Under the pieces are notes generated by a model, which was not told the origin of the DNA, did not search any database, and saw nothing but the letters and a program-made list of their open reading frames with translations. This document shows positions 17,928 to 26,240 of a DNA stretch of 64,000 nucleotides, in pieces (within the stretch, counting starts at the first letter, position 1; each line of letters opens with the position of its first letter). This stretch comes from Bog-113 sp963752695. Its GTDB lineage: Bacteria > Acidobacteriota > Terriglobia > Bryobacterales > Bryobacteraceae. The stretch lies in contig CAVVZB010000002.1 of assembly GCA_963752695.1 (NCBI GenBank), positions 1,527,630 through 1,591,629 on the forward strand. Reading direction: 5' to 3'. The position numbers were made by a program, and so were the translations under genes.

Positions 17928-18662
17928 ATGAGTGGAATCCTGGCAGGCAAAACGGCGTTGGTAACGGGCGGCACACGAGGCATCGGCTATGAGACGGCTG
18001 CGGCGTTAGGAAACGCGGGCGCTGACGTACTGATTTGCGGCCGCACCGAAGAGGGAATTCAGAAAGCCCTCGCTTCCTTGGCCAAGACGACCGGGCCCGA
18101 GTCAGGAGCTTTTACCGGACGCGTGGCCGATGTATCGAAGTGGAACGATGTTGAAGCACTGTTCCAATTTGCACGTCAGAAATGGAACAAGCTGGACATC
18201 CTGGTCAACAACGCAGGGGTAGGAATCTTCAAACCGGTCGCGGAATTGGAGCCAGCGGAGTGGCGTCAGGTGATCGATTTGAATCTCACCGGACTTTACT
18301 ACTGCTGCCATGCCGGGATGGAAATGCTGCGCGCAAGCGGTAGCGGCTATGTGTTTAACATCTCGAGCCTAGCGGGCCGTAACCCGTTTGCAGGCGGCGC
18401 TGCCTATAACGCCTCGAAGTTCGGAGTCAACGGCTTTAGCGAAGCGATGATGCTCGACCATCGTAAAGATAACGTTCGAGTTACAACAATTATGCCGGGC
18501 AGCGTGGATACCGGATTCGGAGGTGTTCCGGGCCAGTCCAGTTCCGCAAACGACTGGAAAATCGCGCCGCAAGACATCGCACAAATGATCGTGTCCTTAC
18601 TTCAAATGCCCATCCGAACCTTGGTGAGCCGGGTAGAAATGCGTCCGTCTATCCCGCGCTGA
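17928..18662 (+). CDS. SDR-family oxidoreductase
   Basis: 244 residues with the classical SDR pattern: TGGTRGIGYETA for the cofactor, NNAGVG, a serine in NISSLAG, and the YNASK catalytic pair. The C-terminal part contains MPGSVDTGF, typical of 3-oxoacyl-ACP-reductase-like members, but the length and lack of the usual FabG ending leave the substrate open. It is divergent from the GAF-domain gene with about 58 bp between starts. A short inverted repeat (CGTCCT/AGGACG) follows the stop at about 18668-18691 but has no T-tract, so I do not call it a terminator. Confidence 0.9.
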   Translation: MSGILAGKTALVTGGTRGIGYETAAALGNAGADVLICGRTEEGIQKALASLAKTTGPESGAFTGRVADVSKWNDVEALFQFARQKWNKLDILVNNAGVGIFKPVAELEPAEWRQVIDLNLTGLYYCCHAGMEMLRASGSGYVFNISSLAGRNPFAGGAAYNASKFGVNGFSEAMMLDHRKDNVRVTTIMPGSVDTGFGGVPGQSSSANDWKIAPQDIAQMIVSLLQMPIRTLVSRVEMRPSIPR

Positions 18663-18826
18663 ATCACCCGTCCTAATGGCTTTAGAGGACGGATTTCAGC
18701 ACCTGATGAAATATGGTCAATCCGTCTTCGTTCTTGGCAACCAGCGTGCTTTCTACCGAATCACAACAGATGACAGGGGTTCTTGCTGCTAAGCGGACCG
18801 ACGTTAAAGAAGGTGGGAGAAACACA

Positions 18827-20002
18827 ATGCCGAATTCAAAGCGGTTAGACCCGACCCAGGCTGGGCACGATGCGGAAAAACTGAATTCCGACCTTCACAA
18901 ACGGATCGTCGGACAAGATGAAGCGATCGATCAGATTGTGAACGTCTACCAGATGTTTCTGGCCGGGATGTCGAGCCCGGGACGGCCAATTGGAAATATG
19001 CTGTTTCTGGGACCCACCGGTTCCGGCAAAACCCGTACGGTTGAATCCGTCGCGGAGTCCCTCGTAGGCGATATGCGAGCCGTAATCAAGATCGATTGCG
19101 CGGAGTTCCAGCATAGCCACGAGATTGCAAAATTGATTGGATCGCCTCCGGGATACCTCGGTCATCGCGAGACGCACCCCCTGCTCAGTCAGGAGGTGGT
19201 CAATCAATATCACACGGACAAACTGAAAGTCAGTTTCGTTCTTTTCGATGAGATCGAAAAAGCCAGTGACTCACTCTGGAACCTGTTGCTTGGGATTCTC
19301 GATAAGGCGACGTTGACGCTTGGTGATAACCGGAGGGTGGATTTCTCGCGGTCCATGATTTTCATGACCAGTAACCTGGGCGCCGCCGAGATGAGCGCGA
19401 TCCTTTCGCCCCGCCTTGGATTCCACTGCCCGGTTCCAGAACAGGACAAGCAAGCGACTCGCACCAGCGACGCGACCAACGCGCAACTCACCAAATCGGC
19501 AACGGAGGCTGCGCGCCGGAAGTTCACACCCGAGTTTATGAACCGGATCGATAAGATCGTGGTCTTCAAACCGCTAGGCGCGTCGGAACTCGATCGAATC
19601 CTCGATATCGAACTGAACACCTTGCAGCAGAGGATTTTCACTTCTTACACGTCGGCACCTTTTGTCGTTACTCTTACCTCGCCTGCTCGCCAGTTTCTCC
19701 TGGAAGACGGCACGGATGTGAAGTATGGAGCTCGGCACCTGAAACGCGCCATCGACCGGGGAATTGTACACCCGCTATCCAATCTCCTTGCCAGTGGACA
19801 AATAGTAGGTGGTGACCTGATTCAGGTGGATTATGATGCTGAATCTCGCAAGCTCACCTTTACAAAGGAAGAAGAAAATATTCCGAACTTCCGCATGGCG
19901 CAGATGGTAGACACCTCGGTGCTCCTCGCACCCAGCCCTCTGGCGGCTGCTCGCGAGATCGAGTTTCCGAAAGTCACCGGCGCGCGTTCACGGAGGGCCT
20001 AA
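18827..20002 (+). CDS. Stand-alone ClpA/ClpB D2-like AAA+ ATPase
   Basis: 391 residues from the ATG at 18827, with a strong AAGGTGGGAG site upstream. Motifs match the second AAA+ ring of ClpA/ClpB: IVGQDEAI, Walker A GPTGSGKT (62-69), a pore loop GSPPGYLGH (105-113), Walker B VLFDEIEKA (138-146), sensor 1 TSN, an arginine finger in FMNRID and sensor 2 YGARHLKRAI. The N-domain, first ring and middle domain of ClpB are absent, and there is no ClpP-binding IGF loop or zinc finger like ClpX. It is probably an ATP-driven unfoldase or remodeller in the cytoplasm. The partner is unknown; nikR is the convergent neighbour. Confidence 0.9.
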   Translation: MPNSKRLDPTQAGHDAEKLNSDLHKRIVGQDEAIDQIVNVYQMFLAGMSSPGRPIGNMLFLGPTGSGKTRTVESVAESLVGDMRAVIKIDCAEFQHSHEIAKLIGSPPGYLGHRETHPLLSQEVVNQYHTDKLKVSFVLFDEIEKASDSLWNLLLGILDKATLTLGDNRRVDFSRSMIFMTSNLGAAEMSAILSPRLGFHCPVPEQDKQATRTSDATNAQLTKSATEAARRKFTPEFMNRIDKIVVFKPLGASELDRILDIELNTLQQRIFTSYTSAPFVVTLTSPARQFLLEDGTDVKYGARHLKRAIDRGIVHPLSNLLASGQIVGGDLIQVDYDAESRKLTFTKEEENIPNFRMAQMVDTSVLLAPSPLAAAREIEFPKVTGARSRRA

Positions 20003-20011
20003 GAACACCCG

Positions 20012-20428
20012 CTATATGTCAGTCCCAGTCGAGGTGATCGTGAGGCGCCCGTGTTTGACGCCCTTAGTACTGATAAGGGCGTCAGAGAACTGCAAGATTC
20101 TACCGGCGCTTCCTTTCACGACGACTACCTCCAGACAGTTTCGATGATCCAAGTGAACGTGCAGCGTGGAAAGTACTAACTGATGGTGCTCGTGTTGCAT
20201 CTCAATCAACCGATCGCTCAGCATACGGACGTGGTGATCGTAGACCATCGTAATGGTTCCCATCACCTCGCGGTCGGGTGACTCCCAGGAATTCTCCACC
20301 AGTTCCTGGCGGATCATGTCGCGAAACGCCTCCGACCGGTTCTGGTAGCTTCTTTGCGCGATCAGGGCATCGAAACGGGCCAGTAAATCGGAGTCGATCG
20401 CAACGCCTATCCTGCTTAGTTCACCCAT
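20012..20428 (-). CDS. nikR: NikR nickel-responsive repressor
   Basis: 138 residues. The N-terminal ribbon-helix-helix domain (GVAIDSDLLARFDALI, then NRSEAFRDMIRQEL) binds DNA. The C-terminal ACT-like domain carries the NikR nickel ligands in the expected order: a histidine in HEHHQ, HVHLDH and the cysteine of RNCLEVVVVKG. The family represses nickel import genes when nickel is abundant. No nikABCDE, hydrogenase or urease gene is visible in the window; the ZIP-type metal transporter is 3.2 kb away on the same strand. The gene starts 43 bp after a small Lys-rich protein gene on the same strand, so the two may be co-transcribed. Confidence 0.93.
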   Translation of the reverse strand: MGELSRIGVAIDSDLLARFDALIAQRSYQNRSEAFRDMIRQELVENSWESPDREVMGTITMVYDHHVRMLSDRLIEMQHEHHQLVLSTLHVHLDHRNCLEVVVVKGSAGRILQFSDALISTKGVKHGRLTITSTGTDI

Positions 20429-20471
20429 ACTGACCTAAGAATAGCCGGAGGGCGGGCCGAGGCCGAGAGGG

Positions 20472-20762
20472 TTACTCTTTGTTTGCGGCGGCCAGCTTCC
20501 GATGTTCAGCCCAGCGCTTCTTCTGGGCGGCTGCGATACGCTTTCGGGCTGCGGCACTCAGCGTTCGCCGGCCATCATTCTTTTGGGTGGGGGCGGAGGC
20601 CTCTACCTTATGTGTCGACCGCGGAGCAGCCGCGGTGACTCGCCCTGACAAACGCGACTGGATCTCCTGAATCTTTTCTTCGATACGTTGTTTTTCCGAT
20701 TGATAACCGAGCAGGGCCATCGACAACATCGTAATATCTTCGTTACTCTTGCCTTTGGGCAT
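20472..20762 (-). CDS. Small basic Ala/Lys-rich protein
   Basis: 96 residues with no known enzyme motif. The N-terminal third predicts a coiled helix (SEKQRIEEKIQEIQSRL), the centre is a Pro/Ser/Thr linker, and the C-terminus is a basic repeat-like stretch ending in SAAARKRIAAAQKKRW. I recognise that ending as a recurrent tail in small acidobacterial proteins, where it may bind nucleic acid, but no function is established to my knowledge. The ATG has AGGGAG about eight bases upstream. It precedes nikR on the same strand. The high charge and helix content would fit a nucleoid-associated or RNA-binding role, which is inference only. Confidence 0.75.
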   Translation of the reverse strand: MPKGKSNEDITMLSMALLGYQSEKQRIEEKIQEIQSRLSGRVTAAAPRSTHKVEASAPTQKNDGRRTLSAAARKRIAAAQKKRWAEHRKLAAANKE

Positions 20763-20920
20763 TAGATTCTCCCTGAATCGACTATATCAAATAGGATTAA
20801 AAGTAAAAGCCAATCGCTCGAGATGAAGACAAGCAAGTCTGGCTTTGTCTTGAAGGTAAGATAGGGTTCGAAAAACCCCCGGTCAGCATCTCTGATTACG
20901 TCAATATACTGAAGAATGGC

Positions 20921-20950
20921 TGAACAAGAATATGCCCGGGTGGTTATAAT
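20921..20950 (+). promoter_or_regulatory. Putative purM promoter
   Basis: TGAACA at 20921-20926 and a perfect TATAAT at 20945-20950 are 18 bases apart. The -10 box ends only ten bases before the ATG at 20961, so transcription would start nearly at that codon. This favours 20961 over the earlier ATG at 20916 as the purM start. Confidence 0.4.
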
Positions 20951-20960
20951 TAACGATTTG

Positions 20961-22004
20961 ATGAAAAAGACTTCAACTCATTCCTATAGCGCTGCCGGAG
21001 TTAGTATCGACGAGGCGGACCGCGCGGTGGCCGGGATCAAGCGACTGGCTCGGTCCACGTTCACCCCGGGAGTACTTACCGAGATCGGTTCCTTCGGGGC
21101 CTGCTTCGAGTTACCCAAAATCAGGAACGGCGTTCTCGTAAGCTCCGTCGACGGCGTCGGCACAAAGTTAAAGGTTGCCTTCCTGACGAATCGGCATGAC
21201 ACGGTGGGCGAAGATCTGGTCAACCATTGCGTGAATGACATCGCCGTCCAGGGCGCGGTTCCACTGTTCTTCATGGATTATTTCTCCGTCGGAAAGTTGG
21301 ATGCCACGGTTGCGGTAGAGGTTGTGAAAGGAATGGCTCGGGGGTGCAAGAAAAACGGCTGCGCGCTCATTGGAGGTGAGACCGCCGAGATGCCCGGCCT
21401 CTACCAGCAAGGTGAGTATGACTTGGCGGGAACCATCGTCGGGATCGCGGATAAAACCCGTTTGCTCACGGGCCAGTCAGTGGAAGAAGGAGACGTATTA
21501 CTTGGTCTTCCTTCTACCGGACTTCACACAAATGGATATTCCCTCGCGCGTAAACTTCTGTTTGAGGTCGCAAAGCTGAAACCTGAAGCTCATGTTCCGG
21601 AGTTAGGTCGAAGCGTCAGCGAAGAATTACTGGCCGTACACCGCAGTTATCTCAAGCCGATTCGGGCTTTGCACGATGCCAATGTGTTACAAGCAGCGGC
21701 CCACATCACTGGAGGCGGGCTCAACGATAACATCCCTCGTTGCCTTCCGGCCGGCTTGGGAGCGCGTATCGATGTGAACTCGTGGACCGTGCCGCCCATA
21801 TTCGAGTTACTCCGAAACGTTGGCAACCTGGCGCTCGACGACTGGAGGCGCACTTTTAATCTGGGCATCGGGCTCGTACTGGTCATCAAACCAAAGCATG
21901 CCGCCAAAGTGGCGCGCATTTTGAGTCAACTGCGGGAAAAGCCGGTCAAGATCGGCGCCGTGGTCCGCCAAAAGAAGAAACAGCCGCGCGTGGAGTATTG
22001 TTGA
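20961..22004 (+). CDS. purM: Phosphoribosylformylglycinamidine cyclo-ligase
   Basis: 347 residues from 20961, the usual PurM length. It opens with YSAAGVSIDEADRAV, and continues with VSSVDGVGTKLKVAF, a CVNDIAVQGAVPLFFMDY segment, GCALIGGETAEMPG and HITGGGLNDNIPR, the blocks that bind FGAM and ATP in this superfamily. The enzyme closes the imidazole ring of purines, forming AIR, in the cytoplasm. An upstream ATG at 20916 would add 15 residues not typical of the family. The stop overlaps the purN start as TTGA, so the two purine genes are translated together. Confidence 0.95.
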   Translation: MKKTSTHSYSAAGVSIDEADRAVAGIKRLARSTFTPGVLTEIGSFGACFELPKIRNGVLVSSVDGVGTKLKVAFLTNRHDTVGEDLVNHCVNDIAVQGAVPLFFMDYFSVGKLDATVAVEVVKGMARGCKKNGCALIGGETAEMPGLYQQGEYDLAGTIVGIADKTRLLTGQSVEEGDVLLGLPSTGLHTNGYSLARKLLFEVAKLKPEAHVPELGRSVSEELLAVHRSYLKPIRALHDANVLQAAAHITGGGLNDNIPRCLPAGLGARIDVNSWTVPPIFELLRNVGNLALDDWRRTFNLGIGLVLVIKPKHAAKVARILSQLREKPVKIGAVVRQKKKQPRVEYC

Positions 22005-22651
22005 AACGGCTAGGAATCTTACTATCGGGCCGGGGCTCGAACTTCGAGGCGATAGCCCGCAGTATCCAAACCGGTGAACTCGACGCGGAGATCGCCATCG
22101 TACTCAGTAACCGGGCTCTCGCTCCCGGACTCGAGAAAGCGCGGCTCGCCGGATTGCCCGCCTCGTCATTGCCCTCGGCCGGGCTAAGCCGGGAGACTTA
22201 TGACCAGCAACTCATCGAGGCGTTGCGCCCATACGAAGTCGACCTGGTTTGTCTTGCGGGATATATGCGGTTGCTCACTCCCACATTCGTGAGGGCGTTC
22301 GACGGCAAAATCCTTAATATCCATCCATCCCTGCTGCCAGCTTTTCCGGGGCTCGATGCCCAACATCAAGCACTTCAACACGGCGTCAAAATCACAGGAT
22401 GTACCGTGCACTTCGTTGATGAATATCTGGATGCCGGGCCGATTGTGATGCAAGCCGCCGTTCCCGTACTCGACGGCGATACCGAAGAGACCCTCGCAGC
22501 ACGAATACTGGTCGAGGAGCACCGCATTTTCCCGCTTGCGATCGCGGCAATACTCAGCGGCAATTACCGGATTGATGGGCGGCGCGTCATCTTAGGACAC
22601 ACCTCAAGACACGATCTCGACCAGCGTCCGGGTTCCGAGACCCTCCGGTAA
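22001..22651 (+). CDS. purN: Phosphoribosylglycinamide formyltransferase
   Basis: 216 residues, starting at a TTG overlapping the purM stop, with GTGGAG five bases upstream. The N-terminal KRLGILLSGRGSNFEAI is standard for PurN. Catalytic blocks follow: LAGYMRLL, the asparagine and histidine of NIHPSLLPAFPG, and the aspartate side of HFVDEYLDAGPIVMQ. It transfers a formyl group from N10-formyl-THF to GAR. The final 48 bp overlap the 3' end of the convergent rsmG gene, and the last 30 or so residues (after GRRV) are poorly conserved, consistent with an extension into that gene. Confidence 0.95.
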   Translation: MKRLGILLSGRGSNFEAIARSIQTGELDAEIAIVLSNRALAPGLEKARLAGLPASSLPSAGLSRETYDQQLIEALRPYEVDLVCLAGYMRLLTPTFVRAFDGKILNIHPSLLPAFPGLDAQHQALQHGVKITGCTVHFVDEYLDAGPIVMQAAVPVLDGDTEETLAARILVEEHRIFPLAIAAILSGNYRIDGRRVILGHTSRHDLDQRPGSETLR

Positions 22652-23242
22652 TTCGAACCTGTCCACCACGGAGAGCCGCAAGCGCTGCTTCCGCGCCACG
22701 GCCCCGGCCTGATCGATTTCGGATCCGACGTCCGGTCCTTTATAAAGCAGAGCCCGGGACCCGGCGCGAATGGCCGGCCCGAAAAGCTCGCAGGCTTTGT
22801 CCAGCCCAGCCACCGCGCGACCGGTGATGACACTTGCGCCCGCAGTCCGGAGGTGCTCCTCGGCGCGTCCATTCACCACGGTCACGTTCCCCAATTTCAG
22901 GATTTCTGCACAACTCTGCACAAACCGCGCCTTCTTGCCCACCGAATCGGTCAAGACAAAAGCGACCTCGGGAAGCGCAATTGCTAACGGAATCCCTGGA
23001 AATCCCGCACCGGTTCCCGCATCCAGCACCCTGGCTGCTCCGGCAAAATGGCGCCAGGGAAGAACGGAGTCGAGAACATGTTTGATCGCAGCTTCACGCG
23101 CACCCGTGATGCGCGTCAGATTGAACTGCCGGTTAGCTTCTTCTATCAGTCCCAAATGGTGCGCCGCATCCCCAATCAGGCGCTCGCGATGGGGAATATC
23201 GAGGGGTAAAACAGCAGTAAGTTCCTCTTCGAAACGCACCAT
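22604..23242 (-). CDS. rsmG: 16S rRNA 7-methylguanosine methyltransferase RsmG
   Basis: 212 residues. The AdoMet fold is recognised from VLDAGTGAGFPGIPLAI, the NLTRI and HVLDSV segments before it and ITGRAVAGL after it, all typical of RsmG/GidB. The enzyme methylates N7 of G527 in 16S rRNA, and its loss gives low-level streptomycin resistance in other bacteria. The ATG at 23242 lies within CCATGG, so a divergent ATG for the DksA-like gene overlaps it; that gene more likely starts 18 bp further on. The 3' end overlaps purN by 48 bp. Confidence 0.95.
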   Translation of the reverse strand: MVRFEEELTAVLPLDIPHRERLIGDAAHHLGLIEEANRQFNLTRITGAREAAIKHVLDSVLPWRHFAGAARVLDAGTGAGFPGIPLAIALPEVAFVLTDSVGKKARFVQSCAEILKLGNVTVVNGRAEEHLRTAGASVITGRAVAGLDKACELFGPAIRAGSRALLYKGPDVGSEIDQAGAVARKQRLRLSVVDRFELPEGLGTRTLVEIVS

Positions 23243-23258
23243 GGATCATGATTACACT

Positions 23259-23621
23259 ATGGCCATTGACCTTGAACAATACCGGAACACGCTGAAGCAG
23301 ATGGAGGGCGATCTCCTGGCCGGGTTGGAGCGCGCAGAGAACGACGCGCGGACCGTAGCTAGCGCCGAAGTTGAAGACGAAATCGATCACGCCAATACCG
23401 ATATCAGCCGCGACCTGGTCCTGGGCGCCGAGAATCGCGATTATGAGCAACTGCGCCTGGTACGGGAAGCATCCGAACGGATCGAGAACGGCACTTACGG
23501 CATATGCATCGATTGTGGGCGGGAGATTCCGGAAGCCCGATTGAAAGCTGTCCCATGGACGCCCTATTGCGTGGAAGATCAGGAAAAGCGCGAGCCTGAG
23601 TTTACGCCAGCCACGTTATAA
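23259..23621 (+). CDS. DksA/TraR-family protein with incomplete zinc finger
   Basis: 120 residues from the ATG at 23259. A long acidic coiled-coil hairpin (about 5-75; EVEDEIDHANTDISRD) precedes a DksA-type finger: CIDCGREIPEARL and then PWTPYC. The fourth cysteine of the usual C-X2-C-X17-C-X2-C pattern is replaced by aspartate (CVED), so the site is three Cys plus Asp. The family binds the RNA polymerase secondary channel and adjusts initiation, often with ppGpp. A start at 23241 is possible but would sit inside the rsmG start. Several family members have lost finger cysteines and remain active. Confidence 0.9.
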   Translation: MAIDLEQYRNTLKQMEGDLLAGLERAENDARTVASAEVEDEIDHANTDISRDLVLGAENRDYEQLRLVREASERIENGTYGICIDCGREIPEARLKAVPWTPYCVEDQEKREPEFTPATL

Positions 23622-23629
23622 CCATTGCA

Positions 23630-24397
23630 TTATCCGCCGAAGTACGACCGCAGCCCGGTTTGCAGGATCGCGGAAAGGGCTAAGCCACCAAATCCGGTGA
23701 CAAGCGCAAGACGGCGGCTCCGATTCCATTCGGCGCGCAATGCATGAAACGCAAGGAATAAGAAAAACCCGCCGGCTAGTGCCAGCGGATACCCGGTCCA
23801 GGCGGAACCAAGTTTCGGCGCGAGGCTAGCGGAGATCCACCCGCCAACCAATGTGAGCGACTCAGCGGCAAGCGCCAGCACTACTGCCTGGGTGCGAGAC
23901 CGAAGCGACTGATTGAGAATGATTCCTAGCGATAGACCTTCCGGGAGCTTGTGGAGGATCAATGCCAGCGGGAGTGCAAAGCCTACGCCTGCCGGCGCAT
24001 GATCGCCCGATGCGGCAATTGCCCACCCGTCGAACAGCGCGTGCATACTTGCTGCAAGCAGCAGAGGCCAAGCAAACCCGTGCAGTGGAGCGGCGCAGTC
24101 ATGGTGATCGTGGTCGTGGGCGCAGTCCGGGCAGATCGCGACGCCCAGACGATCAACGCCCGTCAGCACCAAAAACCCCACGGCAAACACGATCAGGCTC
24201 ACGCTCCAACTCAGGTCCTGCGCCAGCTCTGGCAACAATCCGAATACCGCTACACCGAGCAGCAAACCGGCACTCAAAGGTATGAGGACGCGGACCTGTC
24301 GCGGGGCTGACCCCGCCAAAACTCCCGCGCCGATTCCGGCCCACGCCGTGGCGGTCGCACCGAGAAGGAGGGCCCACGGATAGAATGGCGGAAGCAA
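23630..24397 (-). CDS. ZIP-family metal transporter
   Basis: 255 residues with about eight membrane segments. A His/Asp-rich cytoplasmic loop (CAHDHDHHDC) follows the third segment, as in many ZIP proteins. The metal-site helices carry a histidine in SMHALFDG and the signature HKLPEGLSLG. A later AAESLTL segment is the second metal-binding helix. The family imports zinc, iron or other divalent ions down their gradient. NikR is encoded 3.2 kb away on the same strand, but no shared operator can be shown. It is divergent from the ABC operon that follows. Confidence 0.9.
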   Translation of the reverse strand: MLPPFYPWALLLGATATAWAGIGAGVLAGSAPRQVRVLIPLSAGLLLGVAVFGLLPELAQDLSWSVSLIVFAVGFLVLTGVDRLGVAICPDCAHDHDHHDCAAPLHGFAWPLLLAASMHALFDGWAIAASGDHAPAGVGFALPLALILHKLPEGLSLGIILNQSLRSRTQAVVLALAAESLTLVGGWISASLAPKLGSAWTGYPLALAGGFFLFLAFHALRAEWNRSRRLALVTGFGGLALSAILQTGLRSYFGG

Positions 24398-24425
24398 GCT
24401 TTCACTCTAATTCATCCCGGCAGTT

Positions 24426-24435
24426 GGTAAGATAG
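24426..24435 (+). promoter_or_regulatory. Possible extended -10 before the ABC operon
   Basis: The sequence GGTAAGATAG lies 49 bases before the ABC ATPase start. The same ten bases occur just before tRNA-Ser (41506) and upstream of purM (20855). TAAGAT would be the -10 hexamer. No convincing -35 is present at 16-18 bases. Confidence 0.3.
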
Positions 24436-24484
24436 TAACCGATTGTCGAGCCGCCCGGGGCGGACTCTTGACTCATCGAAAACT

Positions 24485-25474
24485 ATGATTAAAGTTGATG
24501 GCCTGACAAAGCGATACGCACGCGCGGTCGCAGTCGACCGGATTTCGTTTGAGGTGAACAAAGGCGAAATCGTGGGATTCCTGGGACGTAACGGCGCCGG
24601 AAAAACTACCACGATGCGCATGTTGACCTGTTTCCTTCCGCCTACCGAGGGCGAGGCCAACGTAGCCGGTTTCGACGTGGTAGAGCAGCCGATGGAAGTG
24701 AAAAAGCACATTGGGTATCTGCCGGAAACTCCGCCGCTCTATCCGGAGATGGAAGTCGGCGAATACTTAAGGTTTGTCGGACAAATCAAAGGGATTGCTT
24801 CCAATGAGCTCACGCGGCGGGTGCATGAGGCCGCTGGACGATGCGCCGTCTACGACGTTCGCAAGAAGCTGATCGCCAAGCTTTCCAAAGGTTACCGCCA
24901 GCGCGTGGGCTTAGCTCAGGCCATTTTGCACAACCCGGATGTCCTCATTTTGGACGAGCCGACATCAGGCCTGGATCCTCAACAAATCAGCGAGACCCGC
25001 GAACTCATCGCGAGTCTGGCGGGAGATCACACCATTCTGCTCAGCACCCACATCTTGGCCGAAGTCGAGCACACTTGCTCCAACGTAATCATCATTAATC
25101 AGGGAGTGATCAAGGCCACCGACACGGTCAAAAACTTGTTGCGGCGGATGCGCGGGGAAGTGATTGTGGTGGAAATCCGATCGGAAAGTCTGGATTCGGC
25201 GCTGGCGCGGCAATTGATCGAACAGATTCCGGGTGTCGGCCGTGTCATCCTTCGCGACTCCGAGCCTGGCTGGGTCGTCCTGGAGGTGGAACCCTTGGAA
25301 GGAGCTTCGATTCGTGGCGACTTGGCGCGCGCCGTGGTCCATGCCGGTTGGAACCTGGAAGAGTTGCGCGCAGCCGCGACCAGCTTAGAGGATGTATTCC
25401 TGCAACTCACCGGTGCCGAAAATGCCAAAGCTGGGATCCCGGCTGCATCCAGCAGTGTGGAGACAGTCCAGTGA
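24485..25474 (+). CDS. ABC transporter ATPase (ABC-2 / Gld-type)
   Basis: 329 residues with a complete nucleotide-binding domain: Walker A GRNGAGKTTT, the signature LSKGYRQRVGLAQ, Walker B VLILDEPTSGLDP and the STHIL switch histidine. The ~110-residue C-terminal extension fits ATPases of the ABC-2 export class (GldA, YhaQ/CcmA-like). It pairs with the permease whose GTG overlaps its stop (GTGA) and with the two following genes. The operon resembles gldA-gldF-gldG modules and bacterial secreted-lipid or copper-type exporters; the substrate is not evident. Confidence 0.94.
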   Translation: MIKVDGLTKRYARAVAVDRISFEVNKGEIVGFLGRNGAGKTTTMRMLTCFLPPTEGEANVAGFDVVEQPMEVKKHIGYLPETPPLYPEMEVGEYLRFVGQIKGIASNELTRRVHEAAGRCAVYDVRKKLIAKLSKGYRQRVGLAQAILHNPDVLILDEPTSGLDPQQISETRELIASLAGDHTILLSTHILAEVEHTCSNVIIINQGVIKATDTVKNLLRRMRGEVIVVEIRSESLDSALARQLIEQIPGVGRVILRDSEPGWVVLEVEPLEGASIRGDLARAVVHAGWNLEELRAAATSLEDVFLQLTGAENAKAGIPAASSSVETVQ

Positions 25475-26238
25475 GAAATATTCTGGCTATTTGCGGAAAG
25501 GAATTGCGCGGCTACTTCTCCTCGCCCATCGCATACCTGCTCCTGACCATATTCGCCGTGATGATCGGCTACCTGTTTTGGCTGGAAGTTAGCTATTTTG
25601 TTGCCCGCGGCATGCAAATGCAGATGCAAGGTCAGTCTTTCCCGATGAACGTGAACCAGCTGGTGGTCGCGCCGCTGTTCGGCAACGCCAGCGTGGTGAT
25701 GCTCTTCCTCATTCCCATGATCACCATGCGGCTGTTTGCCGAGGAAAATCGGCAAGGCACCATGGAACTGCTCTTAACATCGCCAATCCGCGATTGGGAG
25801 ATTGTGATCGGGAAATTTCTTGGGGCCTTCCTCATGTACGCCGCCATACTGGCGATTTCCATGATCGACGTCGCGCTGCTGTTTGCTTATGGACATCCAG
25901 CTTGGCAACCGATTCTGGCCGGATATCTGGGACTGCTCCTCCAGGGCGGCTGCCTTCTGGCCATCGGGACCTACATTTCGACTACCACAAAGAATCAGAT
26001 CGTCGCCGCCGGAGCAACGTTCGCCGTATGCCTGCTCTTATGGCTGCTGAGTTCCATGACAGAGTTGGACCAGTCCGCCGTTGGCACCGTGGCAGCTTAC
26101 TTTTCGGTGCTCGCGCATTTTGAGCCTTTCTCGAAAGGCATTATTGACACCAAGGATGTGGTGTTCTACTTGACCTTCATCTTCTTCGGCTTATTCCTGA
26201 CCACGCGGTCCCTTGAATCGCTCCGGTGGAGGTCCTAA
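25471..26238 (+). CDS. ABC-2 permease (GldF-like)
   Basis: 255 residues from a GTG overlapping the ATPase stop. It has six predicted membrane segments: the first after the KELRGYFSSPIAYLL amphipathic entry typical of ABC-2 permeases, two in the FGNASVVMLFLIPMITMRLF region, and the last three near VAAGATFAVCLLLWLLSS and the C-terminus. The motif FAEENRQGTMELLLTSPI is diagnostic of the GldF/NosY-type permease. It should form a dimer with the ATPase in the inner membrane. The following gene (GldG-like) starts two bases after its stop, so the ATPase, permease and GldG genes form one unit. Confidence 0.93.
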   Translation: MRNILAICGKELRGYFSSPIAYLLLTIFAVMIGYLFWLEVSYFVARGMQMQMQGQSFPMNVNQLVVAPLFGNASVVMLFLIPMITMRLFAEENRQGTMELLLTSPIRDWEIVIGKFLGAFLMYAAILAISMIDVALLFAYGHPAWQPILAGYLGLLLQGGCLLAIGTYISTTTKNQIVAAGATFAVCLLLWLLSSMTELDQSAVGTVAAYFSVLAHFEPFSKGIIDTKDVVFYLTFIFFGLFLTTRSLESLRWRS

Positions 26239-26240
26239 GC

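Noticed and set aside
18668..18691. CGTCCT/AGGACG hairpin after the SDR gene
   Set aside because: The stem is only six pairs and lacks a T-tract, so it is not called a terminator.
20827..20851. Imperfect hairpin AGACAAGC...GCTTTGTCT
   Set aside because: It needs a bulge and has no T-tract or link to a known regulator.
22770..23258. N-terminal extension of the DksA-like gene
   Set aside because: The extension is the reverse complement of rsmG, so the start at 23259 is used.
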